The notes under the pieces were generated by a model. The model was given only the letters and a program-made list of their open reading frames with translations, made no database searches and was not told the origin of the DNA. From assembly GCA_963971535.1 (NCBI GenBank), contig OZ020589.1, positions 79,039,536 through 79,103,535 on the forward strand: a DNA stretch of 64,000 nucleotides, in the 5' to 3' direction. The stretch comes from Notolepis coatsorum (taxonomy: Eukaryota; Chordata; Actinopteri; Aulopiformes; Paralepididae). The translations under genes were made by a program, and so were the position numbers. Shown here piece after piece: positions 30,890-43,169 of this stretch. Every line of letters begins with the position of its first letter. Position 1 is the stretch's first letter.

Positions 30890-32170
30890 ACACGTGCAGC
30901 CACAAACATTTGATTTGAAATCTTTATTTCGAACATGTAAATGAATACAAACAAAATAAATAACTAAACAAAATCAAAACATAACTCAAACTAAATAAAT
31001 AACTAAACAAAAGCAAAACATAACTCAATTTACATGTTCGAAAAGGAGTAGGAAGAAGTATACACTTATTTAATCCTACCCTTTTTCCACTACTCAAATG
31101 TGTACTAATTTAAAGCATCTAAAAAAATATAAAATTTAAATAAAAAACGATATATGTAAAACATGAAATTAATTAAATAAAAATGTAAACACCTGTGAAT
31201 ATCAAGTCCCTTCCTCATCCCTGTACCTCATGAACATCATTTCCTTATAAATCAGTTTGAATTGTCTACTATCCAACTATCCAAGCTCCCGGAGGGTCAT
31301 CAAAGAGAAGCCGCCTATTCTCAGTCCTTGCCCCACAATGGTGGAATGAACTACCCATCCCAGTTAGGACAGCCGAATCCCGTCCAATCTTTCGCCGTCG
31401 ACTAAAGACTCACTTCTTCAACCATTATCTGAAATGATAAAAAAAAAAAAAAAAAAAAATCTAACCCCGACTAACCTTAATGTCATGCACTTGTCCTAAT
31501 AAACTAACCTACACTGTAACACGCAACACTTTGATGAACATTGTTACTCAGCTGATAGAGTTATACCCTTCTTGCTGTCTTGTCGCACAGAACTTGTAAG
31601 TCGCTTTGGATAAAAGCGTCAGCTAAATGACTAAATGTAAATGTAAATGTAATTGTCTCATTTTTGGACATTGCTTTAGCACCACATTCAGACTGTTCCA
31701 CAGTTTCACTCCACATATTGAGATGCAGTGTCTTCTCATGGTAGTGCATACATTAAGAACTTTTAAATTGAGTTCTCCCCTCAGATTATAACCCCCCTCC
31801 CTATCAAAGAACAGTTCTTGAATGTTTCCTGGAAGTACATGACCTTTTGCTTTATACATTAATTGTGCCATTTTAAATTCCACAAGATCATTTAACTTGA
31901 ATGTTTTTGACTTTAAAAATTAAATAATATGTTTGTGTGATCACGATAACCTGCAATGTGAACTATCCTTATGGCCCTTTTTTGGAGAATAAAAAGGGGT
32001 TGTAGTGTAGAATTATAAGTGTTTCCCCAGACTTCAGCACAGTAATTTAAATATGGTAAAACTAGTGAACAGTAGAGAATGTAGAGTGATTTTCTATCCA
32101 GAATGTGCTTTACTTTACTCATGACTGAAATGCTCCTTGACAGTTTAGATTTAGATTTCACTTGCACTAC
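30890..32170 (-). mobile_element. minus-strand LINE 3' part, split by an L2 insertion
   Basis: Two coding pieces on the minus strand: 32167-31913 (VKHILDRKSLYILYCSLVLP, PYLNYCAEVWGNTYNS) and 31883-31655 (MYKAKGHVLPGNIQELF, ISICGVKLWNSL). They belong to the C-terminal RT/thumb region of a Jockey-superfamily LINE. The 3' UTR (30900-31260) includes the complement of CGAACATGTAAAT and a duplicated AATAAATAACTAAACAAAA motif. An L2 3' fragment is inserted at 31268-31650. Confidence 0.7.
31268..31650 (+). mobile_element. L2-type LINE 3' fragment
   Basis: Encodes SVLAPQWWNELPIPVRTAES and RRRLKTHFFNHYL, then a 3' UTR ending GTCGCTTTGGATAAAAGCGTC and an (AATGTA)n tail, a well-known fish L2-type terminus. 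An 8-bp TSD AATTGTCT flanks it (31260-31267; 31651-31658). An A-run lies at 31439-31459. Confidence 0.85.
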
Positions 32171-32239
32171 ACCATCTAGGTATTTTAAGTAATATTCTCA
32201 TGGCATCATTATAAGCTACTTGAAGTCTCTGCAAACTTG

Positions 32240-32345
32240 CTTTTTTGTAGCTTTTTTGTTTGTTTAACCTTTATTTACCCAGGGTAGGTTCGCTGAGTAC
32301 ATATGCTCTTTTTCAGGAACGCCCTGCTTCACATTCACACAGTTC
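32240..32345 (-). repeat. LINE 3' end fragment
   Basis: The complement reads ...TACCCTGGGTAAATAAAGGTTAAAC, a common fish LINE terminus. Coding sequence is absent. Confidence 0.55.
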
Positions 32346-32356
32346 CATTCACACCT

Positions 32357-32440
32357 GGGAGATTGATTGATTGATTGATTGAAAAGTTTATTAACAGATT
32401 GCAGAATGGGTACAGTACAGTACAGCTCAATACATACAAT
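32357..32440 (-). repeat. LINE-d 3' end fragment with (TTGA)n tail
   Basis: (GATT)n then the complement of the LINE-d terminus (AACAGATTGCAGAATGGGTA). It stops near 32440. Confidence 0.75.
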
Positions 32441-32444
32441 TCGA

Positions 32445-32965
32445 GCTGCCCAGTACAACCACAGTCGACACCATTGGCCACTGAGCAACTCCACTGGAGC
32501 AGTTGTGCAATCCTTATGGAAGGTAGCTCAGCACCTCCTGGTGGTCCCCAGGTCCAGGCTTAAAACAAGGGGTGATCGAGCCTTCCAGGTGACAGCACCA
32601 AGGCTCTGGAATGCTCTCCCCCTGGACCTGCGAATTGCCCCCTCTGAGAACTCTTTTAAAAAACAATTAAAAACGCATTTGTTCACACAGGCTTTTGGTC
32701 ATGCATAGGCACTTTTTTTCATGTCCTCACTGTTTTATAGTTTTTGTTTTAATTAGTGACTCATGATTTTATCCAAATTCTTTTATTCTACTTTTTCTAT
32801 CTGGTTTCACTGTTTTTAACTGCTGCTTGTTGTTGTTTATTTATTCATCATTTATTTCTGATTTTGTTTTTATTGTGTTTTTATATTAAGCTGTAGTGTA
32901 AAGCACCCTGTGCATTCGTGCTGTGAAGGGTGCTATATAAATAAAGGTCATTCATTCATTCATTC
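32445..32965 (+). pseudogene. L2-type LINE C-terminus and 3' UTR
   Basis: A frame to 32708 includes LKTRGDRAFQVTAPRLWNAL and SFKKQLKTHLFTQAF, the extreme C-terminus of L2-type ORF2, then a T-rich UTR ending GGTGCTATATAAATAAAGG and a short (ATTC)n tail. Confidence 0.75.
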
Positions 32966-33360
32966 ATAGGCCAGGCCTCCCTATCATATTAATTAATATC
33001 AAATATGAAATATGAAAAAAATAAATAAAAAAAAAATATATATATATATAATTTTTTTTTAATATAGTTTACATTCTTTTTCATCTGTTTTTTTTAAATG
33101 TCTCCCTCTTCTCCTTCTCACTCTCTCTAACACACTGTCAGACTCACTATGCTCACTGCAGCTAGAGGAGAGGCAGGGGGTAGGTGTCTTTCTCCAGCCT
33201 CAACCATGTGATTCATGTATGTAGAGTCCAAAACCGATACTAGCCAATCAGATTTGAGCTGACTGCCACACCTTAAAAGTTTAAAACGGGGCTGTGAGCA
33301 GAATAATTAGTCTGGCATCCCCTCTGCACACCTCCCCTCTGCACTCTGAAAATTGTATTA
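32966..33360. other. AT-rich simple sequence and unassigned spacer
   Basis: Poly-A/TA-rich to about 33070, then unassigned DNA up to the TATTA flank of the next element. Confidence 0.45.
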
Positions 33361-34182
33361 GGCTTGTTCGAGATGGGATAGGCGGACGCAGATCTGCGCA
33401 GGTTTCACTACTGCCTCGCCAAGCGCGTTGCATGGCGGTTAGAATGTTGTCCGACTTGCTCTGAAAATCTGACGAGGCGAGGCGTGGAACTCCCATGGGA
33501 GCGAGCCACAAGCAGCCTTCAGAGCGAGGCGCCACAGTACCTCTCACTCGGCTGCTCCCGGCTGGGAAGCGACTTGCTATGGTCGGGCAAAGCGCCTATT
33601 GGCTCAGAAAAGTTGTCAGTCACCAGCCACGTGACAGCCAGGGAGTTATGAGACGTTTGATTGATTGATTGATTGAAAACTTTATTATATTATGCGTTAT
33701 CATCATATCATCATGATAAACTTCAAGCTGTCAGACACACACACACACATACACACATGCGTCGTCTGTTTTGCCTCAATACTGTATATATAATTCTGTT
33801 TTGCCTCAATATACACAGTATACATATATATATTGATGCAAAACAGAATTATTCAGCAGTGTGTTGTGTGTGCGTGCGGCCAGGAGCGCGCAACAAGATG
33901 GTATACATATGGTATATGAATAGTATATTCCACTATAGCAGTATATGGTGTGCTGTACATTTGAATCTGATCTAATTTTGCACACGGCCATCGCATTATA
34001 ATGAGCTGGACAGGTGTGTAATGTGTGTGTGGTGAGTGACGTGAAAGCGTATCTGCCATGCGAGACTAGGCGAGAGGCTCTCGTGAAATCGGCAGTGTCC
34101 GCCTTTTTAACTCCTCCCCCGGCTTCACTCGGCTACTCTCGTCTACTAGTCGAGGCAAACCGAAATCCATCTCGAACAAGCC
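33361..34182. mobile_element. non-autonomous DNA transposon with TATTA duplications
   Basis: Perfect 16-bp inverted ends GGCTTGTTCGAGATGG ... (complement) at 33361 and 34182, flanked on both sides by TATTA (33356-33360; 34183-34187). Subterminal GC-rich regions are partly complementary. The centre holds (TTGA)n plus a short LINE-like tail (33659-33690), a CA array (33738-33758) and a small palindrome around 33780-33850. No transposase was seen. The superfamily is uncertain; a shorter TA or TTA target is also possible. Confidence 0.7.
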
Positions 34183-34187
34183 TATTA

Positions 34188-34603
34188 ACCCGTGACTGCT
34201 CCCACGGGCCGAATATTGCCCCGATCCTCGCAAGATTAAATCCACGGGTACCTCTCGGCGTGCCGAAGCTTTTCCTAAATCACTTCCATCATCGAAAACG
34301 AGGGGAAAATGTCGCGTGATTTTAAAAACGCTGTATTAAGTGAGCCTATTATGGGATCCACGCGAGCTTTCTATCGTGGAATCATCTGGGCGTTCCGCAA
34401 CTTTTACTCATTCACATGTAGCCCCGAAAATGCTTAGAAAAGGAAAGCCGAAAGCGTGGAATAAAATCGCCAAAACGGAAAAGTGTCCGACGGGCGCGCC
34501 TTTTTGCAACCGAATATGTGTCTCGAATTTGCTCCCACGCGGCGCGCAAAATCGTGCAAGGAAAAATCTGACCAAAAATGAACCAATGCTCCAGCAGTAT
34601 TAA
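34188..34603. other. unassigned CpG-rich block
   Basis: Open frames on both strands, none recognisable. It directly precedes a LINE-d tail (34604-34725) and so could be a SINE-like body using that tail. Confidence 0.35.
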
Positions 34604-34725
34604 TGACCCTGATGTAAACAAGATAAACGTCTTTCTCTGGTCTGCATCCCCTTATACAATCTTGTGTATTGAGCCGTACTGTATTGTACCCATTCTGCAA
34701 TCTGTTAAATAAATAAAAAGAAAGT
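34604..34725 (+). repeat. LINE-d 3' end fragment
   Basis: Matches 29105-29215 closely (CCCTGATGTAAACAAGA..., ending CATTCTGCAATCTGTTAAAT), but ends in AAATAAATAAAAAG rather than a tetranucleotide tail. Confidence 0.8.
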
Positions 34726-34789
34726 TTGACTGGCCGCCGAGCCATACTGTAGTGTACATGGTGACTGCTTGACTAAAAATTACCCACGC

Positions 34790-34917
34790 GACGCCACTGG
34801 TTAAGTGCCTTGCTCAAGGGCACTTCAGCGGTTGGTGTTCCTGCCGGTCCCGGGGATCGAACCGGCGACCTTCCGGTCACAAACCTGCTTCTCTAACCTT
34901 TAGGCCATCGCTGCCCC
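34790..34917 (-). repeat. tRNA-derived SINE
   Basis: The minus strand begins GGGGCAGCGATGGCCTAAAG (A-box TGGCCTAAAGG) and has a B-box GGTTCGATCCC, followed by AAGTGCCCTTGAGCAAGGCA, a conserved motif of fish tRNA-type SINEs. Length is about 128 bp. Confidence 0.85.
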
Positions 34918-35710
34918 TTGTAGCTTGACCACAAGTGTGCAGTATAAAGTGTTGTACAATATGCTCTGAACAGAGACACTTTCACTCCATCGGTACACAT
35001 ACTAAACTTGCGTGAGAGAGTGTTCGCTTGTGCATACATCCTGCGGCATTGCCTGTATATATCATCATCATCTGTCATTTGTTCTGTAATAAAATGTCCA
35101 AGATATTTGACCTTTTCACAGACCCCAATATTATTTTCAGACAATTTGAAGTCAGGACATTTTAGACATTTGTCCTCTTTGGATCTACAGATTAAAACAG
35201 CACTCTTAATGGCATTGTATTTGATATCATGTTCACCCCATACACAGAACATATAGTAAGAAGCTGCTGGAGACCAGCGCTACTCAGACTAAATACCACA
35301 AGATCATCTGCATACATAATATGATTCACTAAACTATCACCAATCATGCACCCAGTATTACAGGCACTCGGACAGACCATTGACATATAGAAAAGAACTG
35401 GGGACAAAATTCTCCCTTGTCTGACCCTATTGCTAACCCCAAACGGAGCTGAGACACTATTGCCCCATTTTACATGCATAATCTGGTGGGAATACCAATA
35501 AACCAGAATGTATCCAGGCACCCCTCTTTGACTCAATTTGACAAACAACTTTCTGTGGTTAACACGATCAAAGGCTTTAGGAGCATCAATAAAACACATA
35601 AGAACTGATGCATTTTTACTTCTGTATTTGTTTGCAATTTTATATACACAGGTCAGTGCCATGCTTAGCTTTAAAACCAAACTGGTTATCTGGTTATACA
35701 ATTATAGTAC
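34918..35710 (-). pseudogene. LINE reverse transcriptase fragment
   Basis: A minus-strand frame (35701-35192) encodes VLMCFIDAPKAFDRVNH (motif A), VRQGRILSPVLFYMSM (motif B) and HIMYADDLVVFSLSS (catalytic). A second frame (35252-34893), after a frame change, continues AVLICRSKEDKCLKC and VKYLGHFITEQM. Ends are lost on both sides and the element is inactive. It is a Jockey/CR1-group LINE distinct from the others here. Confidence 0.8.
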
Positions 35711-37154
35711 AGTAGAAAAATACAAATAGGCAGTGTAAACAATATAACAATATAATTTACTCCGAGTATACGCATAATGAACAAGTAGGCAGTGTAATCA
35801 AGGTGCAGATGAGGGTCTGTATGCCCTATCAGTTATATTATGCATTACAATAAATATAGTTATCCAATGAGTTGACAATTCTGTGTGATATCAGGCAAAG
35901 AAAACTCCTTCAAATCAAGTAGCCTACTTCAAAATCGTTATGGGTAATGGAAAATCCTACCCAATTTATGGCCTAGATTGACAATGCAATGAGAAGATTG
36001 TGCCAAATATAGGTCAAATACTCTCTGCTATTGAGTGTTTGTTTATTTATGTATTTTTAATCACTAAATATTAGGCTTACATTTATGCAAACCCCTAAAC
36101 TTGGGTCTGGGACTTGTCCTCTAGTATGAAAAGGAATTTGATTTTGTATTCAAACATACAATGTAGAATACACAACATTAGTATGTGTTGGGGTTACAGG
36201 AACTTTCTTGATATGGGGCCACCTACATACCAAACAAGGTTATAAGAGCATGATGTCAGAAATAAACTGACAGCAGGGTTAAACTTGAGGAGACTGTGTC
36301 AGTAGTATTATGTACAGATGGTCAGGATCATGGTAATGGTCTAACCTGACTCTGCAGATTTATTTTGTACCCGTGCACAAGCTACACAATAACTACAGGA
36401 CCAGGACTCCTTCTGTACCCGTGCACAAGCTACACAATAACTACAGGACCGGGGGTGGCAATAGGTCTCCATTTAATGAAACCAATGCACCCTGCTTACC
36501 ACCACATATATTGTTTAAAAAAAAACATAGACTAGACCCACGGTCAAATATTGAAAACACAATAGAAATAGAAGTTTTAATACACTGTTGGGTAATGTGA
36601 CTTTAGTAGACTTTGCTATTCTACTTTATTAGTCTACTCCAGTCTACTCTATTGATTTCATCTTTCAGTGTAGTTTTATGTAAGGCTATTTATTGATGGC
36701 AATGAGCTATTGTAGCCTACAGTACCTTTGTTGACCTACCTGGGGACATCGTAAAATCTAGGTATTTTGTTATATCTTTAAGTCAAGATAGACTGCGCTC
36801 AACACTGAGGAAGGAACATAAATTGTTCCGAAACATGTTTGTTTCAGGCTGCCATTAAATAATCAAAATCTGTGAGTGCTGGTCCAAGCGTATTGCTTTC
36901 TTTTTCTAATTTTGTTATATCTTAAAATATTGGATTGGATTTTTGTGTTAATGGCTAGTGGTTGGTTGTTTGACTTGTTGGTTGGTGGGTGTATGGTAAC
37001 CGGTCCATAATTATATATATATATATACCGTCCATATTGTAACCTAGTAGGTCAAAGGTCGGGTATTGTTTAGGTCAGTGGTTCCCATTGTGGGGTCTGG
37101 TGAATTTCAGATGTTCTTGAGGGGGCTTCAGGGGGTCCCCAGTAACATGAAGAA
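35711..37154. other. unassigned AT-rich sequence with a 45-bp tandem duplication
   Basis: GTACCCGTGCACAAGCTACA recurs at 36368 and 36414 with the following ~25 bp, giving a two-copy repeat. A TA run lies at about 37011-37027. Similarity to 30.1 kb lies at 35800-35865. No gene was recognised. Confidence 0.5.
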
Positions 37155-37432
37155 TGGTTTAAAGCTGCACTATAGAAGACATACTACGAACAGTAACTGC
37201 ATCTTGTTTAAACATGGTGGATAAAAGAAGACAAACTACAAAAATGTTATTTCTTCAAGCAAGGTAATTTGGACACTGTTTTGTATTTGTGTTGTTCACA
37301 TTTTATGCTCTAGAAATAATGAGACCATAGCCCTTTATGGCCACTAGTCACTAGTCATTCCCTACCAGAAGAGCTTGTTGAAGAAGCAATATTTTTCTCA
37401 GGAAAAAGTTACATAGTACAGATTTAATTTCA
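37155..37432 (-). repeat. interspersed repeat shared with 63.6 kb
   Basis: The reverse complement matches 63590-63820 in patches: TGCTTGAAGA, the TTTATCCACCATGTTTAAAC region, AGCTCTTCTGGT and TAGTACA/GTAACTT. Its ends are roughly inverted (TTTAAAGCTGCACTAT; the complement of ATAGTACAGATTTAA). Probably a non-autonomous DNA element. Confidence 0.55.
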
Positions 37433-39170
37433 CTATAATTTCATTCGGTAGAATTCAACACGATGAGAGAATAAATTAATATTCTTAAAGTAGGTTTCAC
37501 TCTTTCACCGTTCTCCCTACTATGATAGTGATGCAGTCCTGCACTAAATCGTATCAGATACAAAACTAATATTTTCAGATGGGGGACCCTGGGGCAAACA
37601 AAAAAGAGGTATGTGTCCTAAATGCCTGTTTATTTGGTGTCCTTCACATGAAAAGGGTCGGCATCCACAGAGGGGCTGGAGGCATTTTCTATCTTGATAA
37701 ATTCCAATACCATGTTTGATACCTTTCTTTGAGAAATAAAATAACATTTCATTATGTATTGGAGCGATTTCTTCATTTACCACTGATAAAGGCAGATTCA
37801 GTTCAACTAATTTCCTTAAACAAATGCCCAAAACACTAGAAGAAAACCTGAGTTACCATTGAATTAAACATTTTTAAAGCTACAGTTTGATCCCTAAAAG
37901 TTGATACTTTTTTTGTATGAAATTAATATAATATTAATATGTTTTTTGATAGCTGTCCCTAAACTAAGACACAAGTTTATATGTTTTAGTGTGCATTCTA
38001 TTGTTGTCCACAAGAGGTCAGCATTGTACTGCATACAAAATAAGGCCAAGCATCAGATCGCCAAGAAGTTCTGCCAGTGGAGCTTTTGAGAGTCTCGAAG
38101 TCTTGGCATTACCTGACTCCACAGCTAGACCCATTTGGGCCGGAAAATTGGACTCTCACTCAGGCTTCAAGAAACATTCCCATGTCAAATTATTTACACT
38201 TTCCCATTAAAACAGCCCCCAAAGTTTTGAGAACCTTTTTAATCTGAAATAATGTGCCACTGCCAGTAATTCATGGAGCGAACATGGAGCCAGTGTTGAT
38301 CTCAGTGGTGCCAAAGTAGACAGAGAGAAGCCTAAAGTAAAATAATATCTAAACCGTCGGTTCACAACATCTCAATGTTGGACCAGGCTGCCAAGTGTGG
38401 TGGCAGTGTGGTCAGGTTGGGGTGAGGTTTTAGGGGTTGTCCGCCACACCTCAGGGTTAGGCCTGAGTGGAAGTTGAGGTTCGGTTTGGCCTGGCTTTTG
38501 TAGGTTTAGAAATGTAACGGGGAAGCAATTTAGGAATCATTTCTGCTCCTCCACAGTCTCTGATGACAGATAGGCCTTTCGGTTTACAGTAATGGCGTAT
38601 TATATCCCAAACAGTTCATGTTCATAGATGATGGCACACACAACAAACGACAAATCACTGTCATGTATGGATAATATTGTATTACAGTCTTAAGCGCAGT
38701 TGTGTTGTCAGTGAAATTAGCCATGAACTCACTTTTTGGACATTAAGTACATTAGCTATTTGATCGTAGTGTAAAGATTAACACCCACAGAACTATTTTG
38801 CACATTTTCATCTTTCAAATTGGTTAAATAATTCTGTGTGTGTGTGTGAGCAGTAAGGTCACACAGCGTGCCTACAGTCGCTCTCTGTGCCTACGCCTGT
38901 GTTCCCCCAAGCTGCTCTCCCCGTGAGGTCACTGGCCGGTGACAGGGAACTGGCTCCAACCTGCTCCCACTGAGTGATCCCCCAGTGGGACGACCTGCCA
39001 ACCAGCCGGCCCGCCTGCCAACGCTCCTCTCATACGTTCCCCAACACGGTGCCCACTGCCAACATGGGGGCCGCCCCGGCTCTGTGTGCCACCCAGTGCT
39101 CCTTCGGACGTCCCCAGACACCTGAGCTGGCACCAGAGTGGAGGACGGAGAGAGAGGGGTTGGGGTGGTG

Positions 39171-39211
39171 GAGGGAGGGAGGGAGGGAGGGAGGGAGGGA
39201 GGGAGGGAGGG
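39171..39211. repeat. (GGGA)n microsatellite
   Basis: About ten GGGA units. Confidence 0.95.
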
Positions 39212-39342
39212 AGAGCTGTGAAACAGCCAGCGAGCGGCCGTTGCAGCTGTTGCGGCCTTCCCCACAACGCTCCTACTGTTCCAGCCTCCAATACAGCACT
39301 AATTAAAACTGCGCCCATCGCTTTCCTTGCCAGACTCTCCCT

Positions 39343-39540
<198 letters not shown>

Positions 39541-41090
39541 ACTCCCTTCCACTATCCGACCCTCCACACCCCCTCCCACAACCCAACAGCTGTCCTCTGC
39601 TGCACATTTGAATTGAGTTATTGACCAAACCTTTTTGTGAACTAAATTGACTGCTTCTGCCCTTTCCCCCATTGATTTAATCTTCATGTAATTGATTCCT
39701 TCTCGCTAGGCTCACTTTTTGCACCCTCTTTCTCTCTGTGCTATTGAGAGTTAAGCAGTGTGGTTTGGGGGATTGAGGCATGCGGTGGGGGGTGGGGCAA
39801 TCCTGCCAGCCAGCCAATGCATGATATACCAAATTATATGCCAAACAACCAACACAGAGGTAGGTGAACTTGCCCTCATGAAAACATGCATTTTTTGTCA
39901 CAATCTCCTATTATTATTTCCTAGTTATAATCTCCTCTGCGGGAGATTATAAATGTTCATCAAGTGTTCATTAAACGACCCTGATGTGCTGTATAGTTGC
40001 CAATTTCTGGACTGGTCTACCACATAATTGCACAATGCAAGCGCTTCCTTCTGTAATTTGGGGGGAAAGAAGTGTTGCTTCAGAGCAGAAATAGGCTCCT
40101 TCTCTCATCCTGCCGGGGCCCTAATTGCTGTACAAAGGAATAATGAAGTGTGTTGGTTTCCAAGAGAAACCTCTCATCTCGACCACTTCCATCACCTTCT
40201 CCAGAATGGCGCATTCCTATATAGATTAGCTGGAAGTCTTTCCTGCTCTAGGAAGGATAATCCCCCCCCCCCCCCCAAAAGGGGCCACTTGGATGGTTAT
40301 ATCAGGGAATGATTTAGGCAAACTGTATCCCGGTCAGGTCAAGTCTGCTTTCATGGTGTGATGCAGTTGTTCCCATTGTGTTCCATTGTGGAGGGGAAGG
40401 GAACGGGGAGAGGAGCAAATAGAGTTTCTGAGCAAATAGAGTTCAAAGTCCTTGTGTGGATGTGAGAGATGAATTAGGGCTGTCAGTACAGTGCAGTGTG
40501 TGTGTGGTTGTGTCGTTGGTACAGTACAGCTCAGGACCTTGGAGAGAAAGTGTGTGTAGTTTGAACCAGGGCTCCGAGAGTGAACTTATTTAAAGGTTTT
40601 CAGGTCTTCTGGGTATTTCCACATCAGGTTCTCCTTTAGCACCGCACACACTGCCCACCACGTAGCACAACATTCATCAGGATTGTATTAATATGAATGA
40701 GTATTTCAACATGGGGGGGGGTTGAGTGTGTGCACATGGTCTTCTGGGAGTGATCCACGTGTATTTTGTACTACATGATAATGTGATTTAGATGAGTGAG
40801 TAAGTGGACAGTGTGCGGTAGGGGTGTAACGGTACACAGAAGCCACGGTTCGGTACGCACCTCGGTATTGGGGTCACGGTTCGGTACGAGTTTGGTACAA
40901 CAGATTTTTTTTAATTATTATTATTATTAATATAATGATATTTTTAAATTAATATTTTTTTAAATTTAATTTATATATTATATTTATGATAAGTATTATA
41001 ATTATTATTATTAAATAGAATAATTTTCTATAGGCTTGCCGTGGTAGTCAGTGATACTGGTGTCATTCTGTGTTCAGGCATCCAGAGTAA

Positions 41091-42095
41091 ATGAATGAAT
41101 CGCCTAGTGCCCCTTTAACAAGGACACACCTGGACAAGAGGCAGGGGAACTATGTGAGAATGCTATTCATCGACTACAGCTCGGCATTCAATACCATAGT
41201 CCCCTCCATACTCATAGCCAACTATGACCTCTGCCAGTGGGTCTTGGACTTCCTGACTGGCAGACCCCAGGTGGTGAGAGCAGGCAACTGCACCTCCTCA
41301 TCCATCACCCTCAACATAGGGGCCCCCCAGGGCTGTGTTCTGAGTCCCCTCCTCTACTCCCTGTACACACACGACTGTGTGGCTCAGCGGAGTAGCAATA
41401 CAATCATCAAATTTGCTGACGACACAGTGGTGGTGGGCCTGATCTCTGCCAACGACGAGAGGGCCTACCTGGAAGAGGTCAAGGTCCTGGCGGGATGGTG
41501 CCAGGAAAACAGCCTCTCCCTGAACGTCAGCAAAACAAAGGAGATGATTGTGGACTTCAGGAGGTCGGGGGTCAAGGACTACAGCCCCCTCAGCATCGAC
41601 GGGGCACCGGTTGAGAGAGTCAACAGCTTTAAGTACCTCGGAGCCTACATATCCGAGGACTTGACATGGACCACACACATTGACAGTGTTGTGAAGAAGG
41701 CACGACAACGCCTCTACTTCCTCAGGCGCCTAAGGAAGTTCCAAGTCAGTCAGAAGATCCTTAAGAACTTCTACTCATGTACAATAGAGAGCATCTTGAC
41801 CGGCAACATCACCTCCTGGTTTGGGAATAGCACTGCACAAGACCGAAGCAGACTACAAAGAGTGACACGTTCAGCCGAACGCACAATTGGAGGGGGGCTC
41901 CCCACCCTCCAGAACATTTACAACAAGCGTTGCAAGGGCAAGGCTAAGAGAATCATTAAAGACTCCAGTCACCCGAACAACTGCCTCTTTGAACTGCTGC
42001 GGTCAGGCAAGCGATACCGGAGTCTCAAGGCGAGCACAGAAAGACTCAGAAGAAGCTTCTATCCCCAGGCCATCAGGCTGCTAAACGAACAATGA
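41091..42095 (+). CDS. LINE-e (Rex1-like) reverse transcriptase, C-terminal two thirds
   Basis: An open frame of 334 codons; about the first 10 are from the hAT. It shows [18 protein letters not shown] (motif A), [16 protein letters not shown] (motif B), [14 protein letters not shown] (catalytic FADD box), [15 protein letters not shown], the thumb ([15 protein letters not shown]) and the C-terminus [15 protein letters not shown]. Residues between SILIAN and LCQWVLDFL look shorter than usual, implying an in-frame deletion. The endonuclease and fingers are missing (5' truncation). It belongs to the CR1/L2/Rex1 group. Confidence 0.85.
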   Translation: MNESPSAPLTRTHLDKRQGNYVRMLFIDYSSAFNTIVPSILIANYDLCQWVLDFLTGRPQVVRAGNCTSSSITLNIGAPQGCVLSPLLYSLYTHDCVAQRSSNTIIKFADDTVVVGLISANDERAYLEEVKVLAGWCQENSLSLNVSKTKEMIVDFRRSGVKDYSPLSIDGAPVERVNSFKYLGAYISEDLTWTTHIDSVVKKARQRLYFLRRLRKFQVSQKILKNFYSCTIESILTGNITSWFGNSTAQDRSRLQRVTRSAERTIGGGLPTLQNIYNKRCKGKAKRIIKDSSHPNNCLFELLRSGKRYRSLKASTERLRRSFYPQAIRLLNEQ

Positions 42096-42581
42096 ATGAA
42101 CACTACACAACAACAACCACCAAACGCACATAGCACACACATCCACACGCACACACTCACTTAAACAAACACACTGTAGCACCCACTCCACACACTTTAT
42201 AGCACACACCCACTTTAAACAAACACACTGTAGCACCCACTCCCCACACTTTATATTTATTGATGAAGGATTGCACTACAACTCGTACACCTTACTGTAA
42301 ATTGTACCTAAATTGTACCTCATCCCATTTCTGCTTTGCACTAGATAGTACTGTACATTAGTACACTGCATAGTATTGTATATTATATGGTAACTCAGAA
42401 CATTGTACATATGTCTATACCGAACACTGTGACCTCTTTTTCTTCTTCTAAATTACATGTATACTATGTTTGATACTATCTTGTCTAGCACAGTCTCTGG
42501 AGCGTAACAGTAAGAAGCATTTTGTATGAAAGTATTCTGTACTTCTGTATGACAACTATTAAAGAAACTTGAAACTTGAAC
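41110..42581 (+). mobile_element. LINE-e, copy 1 (plus strand)
   Basis: Coding part plus a 3' UTR ending AAAGAAACTTGAAACTTGAA. The short AACAA seen at both junctions is a possible TSD. Copy 2 is at 53676-54414 (minus). Confidence 0.8.
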
Positions 42582-42825
42582 AACTTATAGGCTTGGTAAG
42601 TTTCAGTTTCACTTCTAGAGAGGATTTAACTTCACGTGAAGCCGAGACTGAAGACTAGAGAACAGATGACATGTTACACAACAATGGCAAAGGATTATTC
42701 GGATTTAAACACAATAGCAGTTCAAATGGAGAGGGGCTCAGATGATCAGTCCGAAAAAGTATGTTTATTTTTTTAATTTGATCAGAGTGAGTCCGGCGGG
42801 GGAGAATGGTGTTGTTGTTTCTTGG

Positions 42826-43030
42826 CGACGCGCGCGTGTGTGTGTTGCCGATGCGCGGCGTGTGTGTGTGTTGGCGATGCGCGGCGTGTGTGTTGGCGAC
42901 GCGCGGCGTGTCTGTGTGTTGCCGATGCGCGGCGTGTGTGTGTGTTGGCGATGCGCGGCGTGTGTGTGTGTGTTGGCGACGCGCGGCGTGTCTGTGTGTT
43001 GGCGATGCGCGGTGTGTGTGTGTGTTGGCG
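42826..43030. repeat. GCG/TG minisatellite inside the hAT
   Basis: Units of about 26 bp built on TTGGCGATGCGCGGCGTGTG repeat about eight times with TTGCCG/TTGGCG and GATG/GACG variants. All six frames stay open, so the Cys/Val-rich frames are artefacts. Confidence 0.9.
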
Positions 43031-43169
43031 GCCGTACAGTAAATTCGCAGGACGAATACACGTACCGTTACACCCCTAGTGTGCGGACATAACTAAGCTC
43101 CTATGATCGGAGAGTTTTCTTTAGTTTTAGTTTTTTTACACTACATTTCTGAACTTTATTAGGCTTTTC

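Larger units (their letters stand above)
40819..43078. mobile_element. hAT-like element with 8-bp TSD, carrying a LINE
   Basis: Ends TAGGGGTGTAACGGTAC and GTACCGTTACACCCCTA are perfect 17-bp inverted repeats. The flanks GTGTGCGG (40811-40818; 43079-43086) are an exact 8-bp TSD, as expected for hAT. The left interior repeats CGGTTCGGTACG motifs. LINE-e is inserted at about 41110-42581, and a GCG/TG-rich minisatellite lies near the right end. No transposase reading was recognised. Confidence 0.92.

Noticed and set aside
34188..34603. piggyBac-like end (TTAACCCG at 34186)
   Set aside because: No matching inverted end was found to the right.
42742..43092. Cys/Val/Arg-rich 116-codon frame
   Set aside because: Translation of the GCG/TG minisatellite in the hAT.
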